Assembly: GCA_016165875.1 (NCBI GenBank)
Contig: JABBOT010000004.1
Coordinates: 31,835,866-31,899,865, forward strand
Source: Acanthopleura granulata
Lineage: Eukaryota > Mollusca > Polyplacophora > Chitonida > Chitonidae
DNA: 64,000 nucleotides
Direction of reading: 5' to 3'
Shown: positions 35,901 to 46,925 of the stretch, in pieces
How positions within the stretch are numbered: position 1 is the first letter of the stretch
Layout: every line of letters begins with the position of its first letter
Notes under the pieces: generated by a model
The model's input: the letters and a program-made list of their open reading frames with translations, nothing else
Told to the model about the DNA's origin: nothing
The model's database searches: none
Made by a program: the position numbers and the translations under genes

Positions 35901-38900
35901 CGGCCCAAAAGAAATCATTAAGGAATTATTGTTACCAATGCCTCAGTAAGAACGGGGGTCAAATTCTCTATTCTTGGTCATGCATTAAATCAATGAAGTA
36001 TTATGTCGATCATGTAAAAGGCTCGACATGAAATATAATACAAAATATTACAGCAGAGAGAGGAAAAAGGAAACTTATTGGTTCACTGGAAAATAAGCTG
36101 GTCGTTTATTGTTATAATCTAGTAATAGGCTTGTCATGGAATATGCTGAAACAGGCTGGTCATGGATTTGGCTCATGGTAAAATATTAATTAGAACTTTT
36201 CACTGATAAGAAAGCTGTCAGGTTTATGGGTAGAGTATACTGGTTTAATTTCCTCATAAAACTGGCTGAACATGAATTAGGCAGATAATGGAAAAAAATA
36301 TTTATGTCTGTTATGTGGATCATATAATGGGCTGGTCATTGAATATACTGAATCCGATAAAGGCTGTTTAAGGATTTGGCTCATGGTAAAATAGTTGTTA
36401 GACTAGTAGAGCTCTTACACGAGAATTCCTCTCTTATGAGGCGAGGAAACGAGAACATTCCCAGTAAACTACGGACCTTCGGCGAGAGCGTGGCAAACCT
36501 CCTGACATAATACTGTAATGGATTCGATCACGCGCCCTCCCTGGTAAAGGGCCTGGCAATCTCAGCTAGCCAGCATTTAAAACATCGGATCCAGTGAGAG
36601 ACCATCGTAAAATATGAGGAGATCTGATCATGAAATAGTCGAGTCTTACCTAACATTAATAGAATCACCTGGGCACTCCCTGGCTCGGCGCTCAGCACAA
36701 TGAGAAAATTCCGAGGGAGGTGGCGCTATAGATAGGCGGGCATTAGATGCGGTCCATTGCATGAAGTCGCCCTTGTGATATGAATGAAAAGCTTTTGAAA
36801 GCGACGTTTAGCACTAATCAAACGATCAATAATATAGGTTTGGCCAATCTTTGTTTTAAATTTTCAGCTCTAAGTCGCCTGCGTGCAGTTTTCGGCAAAG
36901 CACTTGATCTCGTTGCTGTTGTGGGTATGTCTCGCACGAGGTGGAAGATCGACCGGTTTTCCAGGGGGTCGTATTCATTCCCAGCTGTGGGTAAATATTG
37001 TCCGATATCAGTTAGTATGAAAGCTGTTTAGTTTTGCAGACGGTTATATTCATTTCCAGCCGTAGGTAAGTACGGTAATCAGGCATAATGAAAGTTATCT
37101 AGTTTTCCAAAGGATCGTATTCCATCCCATCTATAGATAAGTATTGTGCAATATCAGAAAGTGTGAAAGTTGTGTAGTTTTCTACAGAGTCGCATTCATT
37201 TCTAGCTGTACGTAAGTATTGCACGATATCAGACACTATGAAAGCTGTCTAGTTTTCTTGAGGGTCGTATTCATTCCCAGCCGTATGTAAGTATTTGTGC
37301 GATATGAGGCACTATGGAGCTGTCTAGTTTTCTAGAGGGTCGTATTCATTCCCAGCTGTAGGTAAGCGTTTGTGCGACATGAGGCACTATGGAGCTGTCT
37401 AGTTTTCCAGTGGTTCGTTTTTATTTCCAGATTTAGGTAAGTATTGTGTGGTATCAGGTACAATGGAAACATTCTGGTTTTCCAGAGGGTCATATTCATT
37501 TCTAGCGGTAGGTAAGTATTGTGGGATATCAGTAACTATGGAAGGAGTCTAGTTTTCTATATGGTCGCATTCACTTCAAGCTGTACGTAAGTATTGCACG
37601 ATATCAGACACTATGAAAGCTGTCTAGTTTTCTTGAGGGTCGTATTCATTCCCAGCTGTAGGTAAGTATTTGTGCGATATGAGGCACTATGAAAGCTGTC
37701 TAGGTTTCAAGTGGGTCGTATTCATTTCAAGCTGTAGGTAAGTATTGTGCGATATCAAGTACAATAGAAGCTGTCTAGATTTCCAGTTTATTTCGTGTTT
37801 ATTTCCAGCTTTAGGCAAGCATTGTGCGATATCAAGTACTATGGAAGCAGTTTAGTTTTCCAGAGGGTCGCATTCGTTTCCAGCTGTAGGTAAGTATTGT
37901 GCGATATGAGGCACTATTAAAACTGTCTAGTTTTCAAGAGGGTCGTATTCATTCCCAGCTGTAGGTAAGTATTTGTGCGATATGAGGCACTATGGAGCTG
38001 TCTAGTTGTCCAGTGAGTCGTGTTTATTTCAAGCTGTAGGTAAGTGTTGTGAGATATCAGGTACTATGGAGGCAGTCTGGTTTTCTAGAGGGTCTCATTC
38101 ATTTGCAGCTGTAGGTAAGTATTGTGCGATATAAGGCACTATTAAAACTGTCTAGTTTTCTAGAGGGTCGCATTCACTTCTAGCTGTAGGTAAGTATTGT
38201 GCGACATCAGGCACTATGGATGCAGTCCAGTTTTCCAGAGGGTCTCATTCATTTTCATGTGAAGGTAAGTATTGTGCGACATCAGGCACTATGGAAGTAG
38301 TCTAGTTTTCCAGGGATTCGCATTCATTCCCAGCTGTAGGTAAGTATTGTGCGACATCAAGCACAATGGAAGCAGTCCAGTTTTCTAGATGGTCGCATTT
38401 ATTTCCGGTATGTGTTGTGCGATATGAGGCACTGTGGAAGCAGTCTAGTTTTCTTGAGGGTCGCATTCATTTCCAGCTGTATGTAAGTATTGTACCGTAT
38501 CAGGCATTTTGATAGCTGTCTAGTTTTCCAAAGGGTCGTATCCATTCCCAGCTGCAGGTAAGTATTGTACGATATCTGGCACTGTAAAAGTTGTCTAGTC
38601 TTCCGAGTGCCATATCCATTCCCAGCTCCAGGTATGTATTGAGAGACATGAGACAATGCGAAAGCTTCCACGATTATATGACGTATCCACAATTAGCTAT
38701 CATTGTTCAGTAAATTTGACTCTCGAGTGGTTGTTTAGTTCAGTTGTTAAAAACGCCACATAGCTTCCTTTTCCAAGACTGTTAAGTGAACACTACTGAT
38801 AAACCTACATGTTTTACTACCTAGGAACAACTCTACTCAATATGTGAAAGCAGCCTGAGAGACTGGTGAGTTCTCTCATAGTGCTGTATTATCTAATTAT

Positions 38901-39292
38901 TTATGCTCAGTTCCAGACGTATATAGATACATACGGTATAAAATGCACGGATTACATTCCTTATTAATAATTATGTACTATACGGTATTATAATTGATAG
39001 GTGTAATGTGATTTTGTTAATTATTTACATTGGATACACTAATGTGTTGTTATCAGGTATGGAGGAAGGAGACTGGGACGTTCTAGGGCATCCAGAACCA
39101 CCGCTGTTCTTCGCTGGCGAGCACACACGGACCAAGCAATACGGAACCGTCCAAACTGCCATTGACACAGGCAGAAAAGCAGCGAAACAAGTAGAAACTT
39201 ACTTAAACTCGGCCAACACCGCAAGTGTGTTCTCTAGCTTTCTAATTCTATGCTCTCTTTTGCCTTCTGTCTTTCAGCTCATTCATAAATGA
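29956..39292 (+). CDS. Secreted flavin amine oxidase (polyamine-oxidase type), paralogue 2
   Basis: Seven exons: 29956-30166, 33299-33489, 33646-33896, 34299-34528, 35092-35316, 36868-36990, 39057-39292; 488 residues. The coding lengths of exons 1-6 (211, 191, 251, 230, 225, 123) are identical to paralogue 1, and all phases match, so the pair arose by tandem duplication. It keeps the signal peptide (MFPLFLLVSFGAYSVNSA), the VIGAGASG FAD motif, YGGRIW, DMGAS, the Lys in FGTINK (about 301), FSRGSYSFP and FFAGEHT. The hydrophobic C-tail is also kept (SSFLILCSLLPSVF) but ends in a more polar IHK. N-glycosylation sites include NAT, NQS and NIT. Exon 2 is the most diverged block (for example SFIRYPDERN against SYIHHADDTN), which could alter the substrate tunnel. 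Intron 6 is filled by a 75-bp array. Likely exported, with possible GPI attachment; substrate unknown. Confidence 0.9.
31545..31830 (+). repeat. Dispersed repeat copy (gene 2 intron 1)
   Basis: Matches 44395-44720 in order and orientation: GCAATCAAAGCGCAACGGAG, ATTGAAAACTGTTGATGG, GTCGTTTTTGGAAACTGGTC, TTTTGATTGACGGCTGGCA. The family has further fragments at 22530, 48165 and 12230. No coding content. Confidence 0.6.
32940..33190. repeat. Dispersed repeat with tRNA-like 3' part (gene 2 intron 1)
   Basis: Shares ordered words with 55020-55300: CCACACACTCACAGTATACTGACACCG-like, then CGACCGGTCCTGTTTTTCTT, then GCAGCAAGAACCATTGAAAT and CTTTGGTA. The end resembles a reversed tRNA B-box region (GGGTTGACCTCAGATTTCCC). 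It is probably an old SINE-type insertion. Confidence 0.5.
36957..38670 (+). repeat. 75-bp tandem array made from exon 6 end plus donor site (gene 2 intron 6)
   Basis: About 23 units of 70-77 bp. Unit 1 is the real end of exon 6 and its donor (TTTTCCAGGGGGTCGTATTC, ATTCCCAGCTGTGG|GTAAAT). The following 22 units repeat it as TTTTCCAGAGGGTCGTATTC, ATTCCCAGCTGTAG|GTAAGT, then an intronic part TTGTGCGATATCAGGCACTA and TGGAAGCTGTCTAG. Most copies keep a near-consensus AG|GTAAGT, often stronger than the GG|GTAAAT of the genuine exon 6. Many also keep a TTTTCCAG acceptor look-alike. Paralogue 1 lacks this array in its intron 6. Confidence 0.93.
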
Positions 39293-39722
39293 ATATACAA
39301 GTGCTGTTCTTATGTTATGTCTGGTATGTGTACCACTTAATTTCACCAATTAAGCCTGCATGTGCATATATCCGCATATGCTCATGTACGTGCAGTAACA
39401 TTAACTTGTTTGTAATTCTTTTTTCATGTCAGCCTTCGTGATATTGTGCATTATTCCTTATGTAAGTGAACTATTTCTGCACTTAAATGTAGTAATCTCC
39501 AACATATTTTATAGATCTTTAATGGATATGTTATTATATTAAAGGCGAATTTTAATATTACATAATTGTTACCATCAATGCTATGGCAAGTAGTATTCAA
39601 GGAAAATGAGCTATTGTACCCTATGACTGAACAGGGAAGTTGTGTGTTCGATAAATCAACAGCATCATCTTATTAACATTATATTGTGCACGTGTACATT
39701 TTCCAAGATATAAATAGTGTAT
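39293..39722 (+). other. Putative 3' UTR of oxidase gene 2
   Basis: AT-rich sequence between the stop codon and the first pair of AATAAA hexamers. It holds no minisatellite, unlike the 3' flank of paralogue 1. Confidence 0.35.
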
Positions 39723-39733
39723 AATAAAATAAA
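39723..39733 (+). terminator. Candidate polyadenylation signal for oxidase gene 2
   Basis: Two overlapping AATAAA hexamers (39723-39728 and 39728-39733), about 430 bp after the stop codon. A plausible 3' end for the transcript, though the surrounding DNA is AT-rich. Confidence 0.4.
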
Positions 39734-41040
39734 AAATATAACTCATAGAAAACATTTCTCAAGAATGGGCACAAAGGATTTCAAGATAGAACATGATATG
39801 GAATTGTAAGCCTCTATTGGTATACGTTGTGTGTGACGAAGTGGAAAAAAGTTACCATGAACTGAGATGATATTAAGGCAGGTATTATATATGAAGGTGG
39901 GCTATCCGGACTGATGAAAACAAAAGTCGCAGATTAGAAATCAGTAGAAGGGGACATACTGACATAAACATCATGTGGGTCAGCTGCGTCCGTTTAATAT
40001 GGATTAAAGCCCTCTTTTGTACGTTTCTTGGGCTATATCCAGTACGCTAATATTAGAGACTACAGCATAGACAGTAACACCACAACAGCGACGACAGTAT
40101 GTAATGTAAGCATCCAAGCATATTACGTTGTGTGATAACTTTCGGTTTGGAGAAGGTTGATCTACATACGCTTTCTTTGTGGCAAAGTTTCCCGACCAAT
40201 ATCCACAAACAAAAATCTAAACACTTAGGCTAAGAACAAATGACAAATAGAGTTTGATATTCCTTGAGAACAGAGAAAATTTATGCACAGGAAGTTATTA
40301 TTCATAGAAATATTTATACTAACCGACCAGCAGACAATATTCCTCTTTTATTTGCACTGAAAACTGTCTAGGGAATATTTAACGTAAGAGGGATAAGAAT
40401 GTATTTCTATTGTCTTTGTGTGACTATGTATGATTCATGCCAGGTTAATTCGAGAGGCCGGCATAGCCATGTAACAATATTGTCTTTTTTTCCCCTCTCT
40501 GTTCTTTTCACATGCCTTGTTAGTGATATGCATGACAGACTAAATAACTGAAGCCATTATTAACAAAAGATTTAGCTACCAAGGCAGCATTCAATGGAAC
40601 AACGTGCAATTTACAGCTTAAAGACATCTGTGAACAGCACGATGTACATGTACCTGCACTGCTACTGAAAACAGAATACTTTATATATGGTTAAGCAGAA
40701 CTTCGTTAATATCAGCTCAGCTTTTACCATTGCATATATTTTCATAATAACTGATAATAACATATTATTAATAACATAACATAATAACTCCTTATGGAGG
40801 ACTATCGCTTCCAAATTCTTTAACTACACTAAAGCAGTTCAGGGTGTTGAAATACACTTCAAGTAACAAGAAAATGTTTCTTTCGGCCCTTGAAAATTTT
40901 GTTAAAAGTGATCGAAACAGAAGTGCTTGACACTTAGCTTGAGCTTGTACAGAAAAGAGTTTTTTATGCAATCCACCATATTAATACCAATACACTTCCA
41001 GCGGCCAAGCGAGTTCTCAATGACTCTGCCGTACGAAAGG
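39734..41040. other. Intergenic, no gene recognised
   Basis: AT-rich sequence. About 40055-40105 carries a short fragment (GACAGTAACACCACAACAGC) like one end of the dispersed family at 44870. A run of short TAATAACATA words lies at about 40745-40790. Nothing else is supported. Confidence 0.4.
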
Positions 41041-41620
41041 TACTTGCTGATCTTTAGAGAAAATGCGCTATAGCTCCAGGGGTCAAAGACCCTAATAGTA
41101 TTATCATTGTCTGCAAGAATTATTTAGGAAGAAACTATTTAGAAACAATTAGAACTTTCTTAAAGAAAGGCGAATATCTGTATCTTCTGATATACCACAA
41201 CTTCAGAGGATTCCCAAAATGCATAAATCCTGGGGTCAAGAAGCTGTACCCCAACCTTGTATTCTCTCCGCGAAGCCGTTGCAAAATTGCCTTCAGTTCC
41301 AATACATACAAGGGTTGCCATTTTTAGAATGTCTCGTTGTTACTGAGTTGCTTGGATTTCTCCTTAATAATGTCTTTGTGGAATTTGGGGAAATCATTTA
41401 TCAACAGTGTATAGGTATTCCGATGGGTATAAATTGTGCCTCACTTCTGGCAGACATATGCCTGTTCTCGCATGAAGGCGACTATATGCAGAGGTTAAAG
41501 AGTAATTTCCATCAGGTTCCATCTTTCTCATTAACCAAATGTTATATTGATAATGTGTATGTAAACCTCCAGTACCCACTCGGACCACTGCACACCCCAG
41601 TGAGGACAATGTGTCCCTGA
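41041..41620 (+). pseudogene. Dead Penelope-like retroelement reverse transcriptase fragment
   Basis: From the stop near 41055 one frame runs to 41620. It contains segments in the order expected of a Penelope-like RT: SIIIVCKNYLGRNYLETIR; IPQLQRIPKMHKS (family: LPYFYWLPKLHK type); KPLQNCLQ; then LLGFLLNNVFVEFGEIIYQQ, CIGIPMGINCASLLADICLF and finally CYIDNVYVNL. The catalytic F/YxDD motif reads YIDN, losing the second Asp. The region between KPLQN and LLGFLL is much shorter than in intact elements, so there is an internal deletion. The endonuclease end is missing. A G-run follows directly. It is an inactive relic; family assignment rests on remembered motif order. Confidence 0.7.
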
Positions 41621-42124
41621 GAGAGCGGGGGGGGGGGTGTGTTTAGAGACAAAAGTCTGCCTCTTTCCTGGACATCGGAAAAGTTGACAACTTAATAAGT
41701 TAAGTTATTTATTAAAGTTATTTATTAAATAGCTTATACTGTGGAAGTGATGTTCACATAACCGACTCAGTGTTTAGGATTCTTTTCACTTGGACATTTA
41801 TTAGAAAAACAGTGAGACTTCTAAATTTGTCATTTCCATTTTTGTATTAAAATGAATCAGCAATTTGTAACGTTAGTTTCAAGCTGCTACATGTGCATGT
41901 GTACATATATTACTGTGTTACTTCATAGCTGGTCTTCTGGTTTTATTTGTGGAAGTGTACTGCAGTTGTAAAGCAATCGGTAGCCCATAATGTGCTTACA
42001 GAAGTTAGTAATTTTTCACCCCACATCTGTCATTAACTCTTGGATTGTGGACAGGCCCTGGCTCAGCCTCTCTCTGGGATTGTTTTGGTCACATTACAAA
42101 ATGACTGTCCCCATTGGCTGTAAA
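41621..42124. other. Intergenic, simple-sequence patches
   Basis: Holds an 11-bp G run followed by TGTG (about 41627-41642) and a short TTATTTATTAAAG duplication (about 41705-41730). No gene is seen. Confidence 0.4.
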
Positions 42125-42541
42125 GGTATAAAACCACTAAAAAAATAGCCTTACTATTTATGTAGTAATTTCACAGAGAACACCCACATAAAACTATATT
42201 CCCTAATTTTTGTTGGCCCAAATGACACTTAAAGTCAAATAACTAGATGTCTGGCCTACATCATGTCCATATATCATTAGGGGCTGACCTCCATTTTCTC
42301 AAAATAAATCCGCTGGAATGCAGGCACTAGCGTCCTATCGCCATAGAAGCAGTGTGTAGGGGACTCTTGCTCATTGGATGATATTTTTCTCTGTTTAATT
42401 GTAGTCACAAGTAATGGACTTTTTTTTTTCAACCATTATTTGTCATAGTTTATACCTGCAAAATTACCTGGCATAACTTCAACATACTTCAGAGATACAG
42501 CCAATCCCTACCCGTCCCCACCGTTTTAGAATTTTTATACC
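42125..42541 (-). mobile_element. MITE-like TIR element, copy 2
   Basis: Inverted relative to the copy at 2114-2567 and similar along its length. The ends are GGTATAAAACCACTAAAA at the left and, on the other strand, GGTATAAAAATTCTAAAA at the right, a clear terminal inverted repeat. There is no transposase frame. The spacing of the two copies (40 kb) and their surroundings suggest independent insertions rather than the two ends of one large element. Confidence 0.7.
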
Positions 42542-44394
42542 TATAGAGTTTGGCTAAAGTCAATACATTCAGAAAAAATACCCACACTGCATCCCTCACC
42601 TGTTCATAGTACCTAACACTGACATAAAAGTTTAGCAGGTAAAAGAAAAATGCATGAAAACCCGGCTGTTCAACCCGGCAGTTGCCATTCACAAATCACT
42701 AATTTGACGCAAGGCTGTTCTATTGTATTTTCCCCGACTCTCTTAAAATAATTCACGCCAATGGAAAAAGGTTTGGTGTTTGTGGATGACTTATCCAGTG
42801 TGGTCTTAAAGTGCAATAGCATGTCTGTGTGTTATCTAACTGGCTGCACATATGTGGAGCTTTGAATTGTCGCCCTACACCCCATCCCTCTACATAAAAT
42901 TATGGGTTTTAGCCATCTTCACTGCTGGTAGCTTTACAAGGAAAATATTTTCTTACCTGTTGATCCCATGTGGCCAAGCTGCCTTAGACGATATATATGA
43001 TAGTCATGCACACTGTTTTAACTCTGTGATAGGTGAATATATTCAGATAACTTCACATTCACAACACTTATTGGTCTACGCTAGTGTTATATGTATTGGT
43101 CATATTCCACATGTGCTCAGTTGTTTATACATACTCACACAAGACAAGACACAAAATCATTGCACTTAACTTCAATGATCGCATATTCTTGCAGATTTGT
43201 TTGTCATTTACATGTAGAACATGATATTTATAGATATTCTTTTCATGTAAATGCATATTGTTGTTTCTTTGAGGGTTTAAGTTTCACATCATTGTTTTAA
43301 ACAACAGCATGTTTCTAGTATACATGTTTGCTATGTTGTATGTAGTGACTATCCTAAATTGTATATGTATGTGCTTACTATGTGCATTATTGGATCAGAC
43401 GCTGCTGACATATGCAACTTAAATTGTCTATGCAGGGACAACTAGTACTGTGCAACCACCTCCTGATTGTAATTTTGGTATAATAGCATGTATGTTTTGC
43501 AACACTGGACAATGTTGTTCATGCTTATTCGGCTGTTTGCAATTTGCTATTTTCGCAGTACAAAGTACAAAGCAGATGTTAGTTAGTTGTTAAGTCCAAT
43601 CATCCTTTGTCTGGTTATATGTTATCTGTGAGCATAACTATGTGCATTGCTCATTTTTCTGCTGTGTTATTTTTCACTTATGTTATCTGATTTTATAACT
43701 TGTTAATTTTCACTAGTTTGTTTAATCGCGATATTTTTCCATGCGTTTAAGTCTTCCTCCCTGACCATCCGAAGAGTTGGCACGTGCACAGCCAAAGCAG
43801 CCTTACTTTCCACCCACTATCTTTTGTATCAAGGTTAAAATGGATGTCCACAGCACGCAGGCCTCTCCCTGCAGTCAAACTGGCGTGTGAAGATTGAGCA
43901 TTCTTTCTATCGTCTAACTTCTTTCCTTCTGTTGTCTTTCTGTCAATAAACCTGTATTTAGCTGCAAGCCATTTTCAGTGATTTCAGTGTTTCTTTCAAG
44001 CTGATTCTGTTAAGGATTTGTTACCGCACACACTTGCCCAGATTATTTCACCGTGCACCCAGGTCTTACATATGAACAAACCGTATATAACAAAGGTTGT
44101 GAAAGATATATTGTCCACTTTTGCTGGATTATTCCTACGTGGATAGCAATGAAGCGAAGGGTCCTACATATGGCGTATCCATATCACGGCTTGTAGCATT
44201 TGTTAGATCCTGCGGGATGATTTCAGCCATACACAAATTATTTATTACTAAAAAAACTAGTGTTAAGGATATTCCATGAAACGCCTTCACTCAAGTTTGT
44301 TAATAAATAAGGACGGAACGTTCACAATCTCTGGGACTCTGCTTAATAATTGTGTCTAATCCCGTTTAACCCAGGGCAAGAGGCAGTATGTTCA
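42542..44394. other. Intergenic, no gene recognised
   Basis: A 105-codon open frame at 42852-43169 overlaps a second frame and shows no domain. GATTTTATAACTTG-type AT-rich sequence dominates. A single AATAAA on the plus strand near 43946 is not attached to any gene I can identify. Confidence 0.35.
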
Positions 44395-44720
44395 TTGTGT
44401 TGAGTGATGGCCACATTGGATATATGAACAGTGGCAATCAAAGCGCAACTGAGCTACATAGTTGATTATCAAAACCATATATATTAAAATGGTACACAAA
44501 TTGGAAACTGACTTTATTCCTCAGCCTAAAACGTTCGTTGTGTCTTTTCGTCACATAATTGAAAACTGTTGACTGTTTTTCGTTGCATGAATCCTCCTAT
44601 TTTTTACACTTTATATATTTTCTTAGTTTTATGGTGATTTGTGTTATATGTCGTTTTTGGAAACTGATCTTGCGATTATTGATCCGGAATGCCCATTTTG
44701 GTTGACAGCTTTTATACCAA
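44395..44720 (+). repeat. Dispersed repeat copy
   Basis: Second long copy of the family at 31545-31830: GCAATCAAAGCGCAACTGAG, TAATTGAAAACTGTTGACTG, GTCGTTTTTGGAAACTGATC, CATTTTGGTTGACAGCTTTT. The sequence between the blocks is diverged. Confidence 0.6.
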
Positions 44721-44799
44721 TTTCGGTCTCCCTGCTATTCCCAGACAGAGAACACATACTCTGATGTTAACGAAGGTGAAAGTGTTGAGAATGAAGAAC

Positions 44800-45050
44800 T
44801 GTAACAGCCTTAGACCAGTTTCTAGACCAATGAAGTCCAATAAATAGTATTTAAGATCACGGTATCGTTTTACCAAATTCTGCTTAAGCCATAGTTCTTG
44901 GGGGGTATAAGTTGTTACTTCTTACATGAACAGTTAGAATAAAACAGTAACCGAGGCAAAATGACAAGAGGCAGGATTTCACCGGTAGCTTGTGACCATT
45001 TGCCAACTATTGCATTATTCTTGCTGCTCTGGTTTTATCTTACGGCTTTA
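44800..45050 (+). repeat. Dispersed ~170-300 bp repeat family, best plus-strand copy
   Basis: Contains in order TTCTGCTTAAGCCATAGTTC, GGGGGGTATAAGTTGTTACT, GAACAGTTAGAATAAAAC, GAGGCAGGATTTCACCGGTA and TTGCTGCTCTGGTTTTATCT. The same order recurs at 10060 and, in part, at 2965, 52480 and 54268. It also recurs in reverse at 20385, 24190 and 46715. No TIR or target duplication was found, so its class is open. Confidence 0.65.
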
Positions 45051-46714
45051 GTCTTTTATATGGAGCAAACTGTTACACATTTCAAGTTTTTCTACAGAAG
45101 TTCTCGTCCCAAATACGTAAAGAAAAGAAGAGAAAATGGTTCCAGAAAGAAAAGGATGAGATCCGATTGATACAAAACAGACGAAATCGATAATTTCGGA
45201 AAGGAATCTTGTGAAGAAATTATCGATTGTTCCTATCAACCAGAGGACACAATGTATCGATCTTCGACGTCTGATTATATGTGCGAATTATCTTCATCCT
45301 AACACTGCGAGAGGTAGTATTTTAATTTATACTTTATGGTCACAATTTAATCTTACTCAGGTTTTAGGCAGTTGAATAAAATCAGTTTACAAGTCGTGTG
45401 CCATTGGGAAACCCTACATTATCATTCTCAAATTGAAGCCAAATTGTATACAGAGACACTGAGGGACAAAACCATAAATTAACACATTCCATCATAAATA
45501 ACCAGCGCATAAAATGCGACTGTGTTTTTTTTTTGTTGTTTTTTTTTTTTTGGTTACAGATTTAATAAATTCACCAAAGTGCAAACGAGAAATAAAATTG
45601 CCTGTACAGCAATAAGACGGTTAAGAACAGTGTTAGTGTGTGATTGCCCATACTGAAATTCCTCGGAATAAACTTTTGTATAAACAGGTGAAAGGATATG
45701 AAAAAGTTCAGTGTTTTTTCAGGATGAAAAGCCCTTACTTTTACACGAAGCATATGCAATAAACGAATCAAGTCATCCAACATTAAATTATTTTAGTTCA
45801 CAAACCAATGACCAATCGACTCATAGACTCTTGTTAAAAAGGCTTCACCGGCAATTTGAGTCACAAACATCAAAGCAGTTAGTTCCAAGTGTAGCCCCGA
45901 CGTGTCAAGTTAACCAGACACCTTCTTGAATTCTTGCCATTCTCTGGCTAACACTTTGAATTTGTTCCCGCTTTTAAACAGATGCCTCCTCCGGTGGTAG
46001 AAATATTTCGTCCTTGATTGGTTAAACTTAAGAGCATGTCGGTTCGTTGCGGTGTTGTCTTATAACTATACCAAAATTGATGTCTAAAAGGTCTCCTTAC
46101 CTCTTTCCATCCCTCAATTTCCATAAGTGGATTTTCTTGGTCAGTGTAACTAAGTCGATATTTTATTACCCCTCTTTACATGGCATTTTAATGTCCCGTT
46201 TAGTTTGATGGAAACGTCTGTTTAGGCGCTGAGGCAACTGGTGTCCATCAAACAGCCATGGCTTCACAAAACTTTTTACGTAGATAGGATGGATCTCACG
46301 ACCAAGAAATTTCTATGTATAATTGATTATTCTTCCATCTACAGGACAGACTATCCTAGCTGCCTCTAACAATAAAAAGCATGCTCATTAAATAATATAT
46401 TAACATGAACACGTAATGTGCAGAATTATACTTAATAACAGGGCTTTGATTACATTAATTTCGGTATACCCTCTGTTCTTGATTTTGTCCTTCATTGAAT
46501 GTATCCAAAATTTTCAGAAGTATTTCAGAGTATTTTGATTTTTTAAAACTGTAGATGTTTTAATCTTGAAAATAATCCAATAAGTTGAAGGAAAGAGTAT
46601 CGTTTTTTTCACGTTAAATATTTAGTAAAAATATTTTTTTGTTGGTGGCTTATTTTGGGCACACCATTTAGCATAATGAAATAGTGTAATGTAAAATAAA
46701 AAAACTACATCATG
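45051..46714. other. Intergenic, no gene recognised
   Basis: A long T run (about 45525-45551) is the only clear structure. The short frames on both strands have no known content. Confidence 0.35.
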
Positions 46715-46925
46715 GAGAGTAAAACTAGAGCAGCGACTACAGTGTGACAGTTGGCAAATGGTGATACGTTACCAGTGAAATCCGGCAAGGAACAACTTAC
46801 ACTCCCTAGCACCATGGCAGAGGCAGAATTAGGTAAAGAAATTTACAGTGATGTTAAATGTAATTTATTACACGTCGCTGTTCTGAAATTTCCCAAAGTG
46901 CTGTATTGTCATTACATTAGAATTT
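46715..46925 (-). repeat. Dispersed ~170-300 bp repeat family, copy
   Basis: GAGAGTAAAACTAGAGCAGC, ATACGTTACCAGTGAAATCC, AGCACCATGGCAGAGGCAGA and TTATTACACGTCGCTG follow the order of the copies at 20385 and 24190. The middle part is shortened. Confidence 0.6.

Noticed and set aside
36957..38670. Array read as a CRISPR locus or as a multi-exon repeat protein
   Set aside because: The units have no unique spacers, and the genome is eukaryotic. The exon-derived part is only about 26-30 bases, and many copies carry changes that would break the frame.
41219..41620. Working reverse transcriptase gene
   Set aside because: The catalytic Asp is lost, a core block is missing and there is no endonuclease domain.
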